Part shown: positions 6,475 through 7,428 of the stretch, piece after piece
Position numbering within the stretch: position 1 is the stretch's first letter
How the letters are laid out: every line of letters starts with the position of its first letter
Origin: CAZWUL01 sp964636625
GTDB taxonomy: Bacteria; Atribacterota; Phoenicimicrobiia; Phoenicimicrobiales; Stramentimicrobiaceae
Direction: 5' to 3'
Assembly: GCA_964636625.1 (NCBI GenBank)
Contig: CAZWUL010000050.1
Span: forward strand, 1 to 7,428
Length of the DNA: 7,428 nt
Notes under the pieces: generated by a model
What the model saw: only the letters and a program-made list of their open reading frames with translations
What the model was told of the DNA's origin: nothing
Databases searched by the model: none
Program-made: the position numbers and the translations under genes

Positions 6475-7137
6475 TTATTCAGAGAAAACCTGCTTAAAAA
6501 TTTCTATAACATCCAGCGCATATTCGACAACAATCAGGGGAATATCATTTTTCTCTGCTATTTCATCAAATCTTCCATCCTTATTTCCGTCAGCTGTCAC
6601 GACAATCAAATCAGCAAATGGAGCCACTGTATCAATCATTTTTTCATTGTCACTACCGGGATTCCCTCTTGTTGAAACCCCACCAACATGCATTGCAACA
6701 ACTGATATTTTATTTTCCTTTGAATAGCTGATTAAATTCTTTAAACGGGCTATTTCCTGATCGACGGTTAGTCCAGAAGCGCCCATTCCTTTTAAACTGG
6801 CACCGATCGCAAAAACAATTGATTTATAAGGAGTACCAAGTGGATATTCTTCTTGATCAGTGTATATTTCTACATGAAAACCTGGGCCGGACTCAGCTCC
6901 TCCTAATCCTACTCCTTCTCTCATCATATCTACTGTAGGAACATCACAATAATCATACAATATACCAGCTTCTTCCATTAAAATATTTAAGGTCATAACA
7001 TCAGCACTCTGTCCAGCTGAAGTAGTAAGAACAGGTAGACCTACTGTGGGAATCTCCTCCTGTGCAAATGAAATTCCGCTCATTACAAACAAAAACACAC
7101 TTAGAGCAATTAACAATACTTGTAATTTTTTTCTCAT
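6475..7137 (-). CDS. Secreted DUF6305-type protein
   Basis: This 220-residue protein has an N-terminal signal peptide (MRKK then hydrophobic 7-24, likely cut after Phe-Ala at 25) and a mature domain of about 195 residues. I recognise it as DUF6305-like from TSAGQSADV (39-47) near the start of the mature domain; the function of this family is unknown. Other striking blocks are GASLKGMGASG (112-122), AMHVGG (148-153), NPGSDNEKMID (159-169), and DGNKDGRFDEI (183-193), which resembles a calcium-binding DxNxDG loop. Alternating beta-strand-like (SIVFAIG, ISVVAMHV, LIVVTAD, PLIVVEY) and helical stretches suggest a Rossmann-like alpha/beta domain. The start has GGAGG at 7146-7150 with an 8-nt spacer. 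It heads the operon directly before the permease, the place of a solute receptor, but at this size and with these motifs it is not a DctP-type binding protein. A sensing or substrate-capture role is inference. Confidence 0.85.
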   Translation of the reverse strand: MRKKLQVLLIALSVFLFVMSGISFAQEEIPTVGLPVLTTSAGQSADVMTLNILMEEAGILYDYCDVPTVDMMREGVGLGGAESGPGFHVEIYTDQEEYPLGTPYKSIVFAIGASLKGMGASGLTVDQEIARLKNLISYSKENKISVVAMHVGGVSTRGNPGSDNEKMIDTVAPFADLIVVTADGNKDGRFDEIAEKNDIPLIVVEYALDVIEIFKQVFSE

Positions 7138-7193
7138 CGAGATATCCTCCTGTTATTTTTTATCCAATTATTATATTATTTATAATTGCCAAT

Positions 7194-7222
7194 AATATAG
7201 ATTAGTTAAATTAATCACTAAA
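7194..7222 (-). promoter_or_regulatory. Candidate promoter with internal imperfect palindrome
   Basis: On the minus strand TTTAGT (7217-7222), a 17-nt spacer and TATATT (7194-7199) form a passable sigma-70-type pair, about 57 nt upstream of the DUF6305 start. The spacer (7200-7216, GATTAGTTAAATTAATC on the plus strand) is an imperfect palindrome with five perfect base pairs at each end, so it could be an operator. The surrounding DNA is almost all A and T, where such matches arise often by chance. Confidence 0.25.
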
Positions 7223-7265
7223 CTTATATTTATATATTTCTGCAATATATTTATAAATTATACTA

Positions 7266-7320
7266 AATTGTATAGTGGGAAGATATCTTTATACTTTTAT
7301 TATTTCCCCACTATACAATT
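7266..7320 (-). terminator. 14-bp hairpin downstream of the upstream C69 gene
   Basis: The arms 7266-7279 (AATTGTATAGTGGG) and 7307-7320 are exact reverse complements around a 27-nt loop; two more pairs can form past a single bulged C. On the minus strand it starts 27 nt after the stop of the partial C69 gene and runs on into ATTTAGTATAATTT, only moderately T-rich. It most likely ends or reduces transcription from that gene before the DUF6305-permease operon. Confidence 0.55.
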
Positions 7321-7347
7321 CTTTTCTACCAACAACAAATCAATAGA

Positions 7348-7428
7348 TTATTTTTCAATATTATAAAATTCTTCAACTGGTTTTCTATTATCATAATCTA
7401 TAACGGCTTTTAACCACCACTCAGGGTA
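7348..7428 (-). CDS. C-terminal end of a third C69-family dipeptidase (partial)
   Basis: Only the last 26 codons and a TAA stop lie in the window; the gene enters from the right edge. The fragment begins YPEWWLKAV and ends EEFYNIEK. It lines up with the last residues of the complete C69 enzyme in this window (YPLWWLKEV ... YEKPEHMK), sharing YP-WWLK-V at the same distance from the stop. That match, with the tandem C69 genes downstream, is the ground for the call. No catalytic residues are visible, so activity cannot be judged. A hairpin terminator follows. Confidence 0.7.
   Translation of the reverse strand, partial: YPEWWLKAVIDYDNRKPVEEFYNIEK

Noticed and set aside
6449..6727. Plus-strand open frame of 92 codons
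   Set aside because: It is antisense to the 3' part of the DUF6305 gene and has no supporting site or recognisable protein.

Overview
The window is AT-rich bacterial DNA. Every gene I can support lies on the minus strand, so transcription runs from right (7428) to left (1). Strong GGAGG-type Shine-Dalgarno sites, low-GC codon choice and Gram-positive-looking signal peptides suggest an anaerobic low-GC bacterium, such as a Clostridia or Halanaerobiales-type Firmicute. An AT-rich lineage such as Atribacterota cannot be excluded. No phage, insertion sequence, CRISPR, rRNA or tRNA signal was seen.

Layout in transcription order: (1) the last 26 codons of a C69-family dipeptidase (7348-7428), followed by a 14-bp hairpin (7266-7320). 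(2) An AT-rich gap with a weak candidate promoter and an imperfect palindrome (about 7194-7222). (3) A secreted DUF6305-type protein (6475-7137). (4) A polytopic permease of the ion transporter (IT) superfamily, DctM-like in outline (5105-6415). (5) A 51-residue protein with two membrane segments (4921-5076), whose start is set by its Shine-Dalgarno site. (6) A membrane-anchored, probably extracytoplasmic zinc hydrolase of the succinylglutamate desuccinylase/aspartoacylase (M14-like) family (3740-4903). (7) A 170-nt gap with an orphan Shine-Dalgarno site. (8) A complete secreted C69 dipeptidase (1821-3569), followed by a perfect 17-bp hairpin (1746-1796). (9) A second secreted C69 dipeptidase (2-1696), intact but cut by the left window edge. 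It is open to the edge without a stop.

How the parts may work together: three C69 paralogues and the anchored M14-like enzyme look like an extracytoplasmic set that cuts peptides or acylated amino acids. The permease would import a product. The secreted DUF6305 protein and the two-helix mini-protein sit where the solute receptor and small membrane subunit of a TRAP-type transporter would be, but resemble neither DctP nor DctQ. The most interesting reading is a tripartite-like uptake module coupled to secreted peptidases. The gene order and domain calls come from the sequence and family knowledge; the working model is inference.
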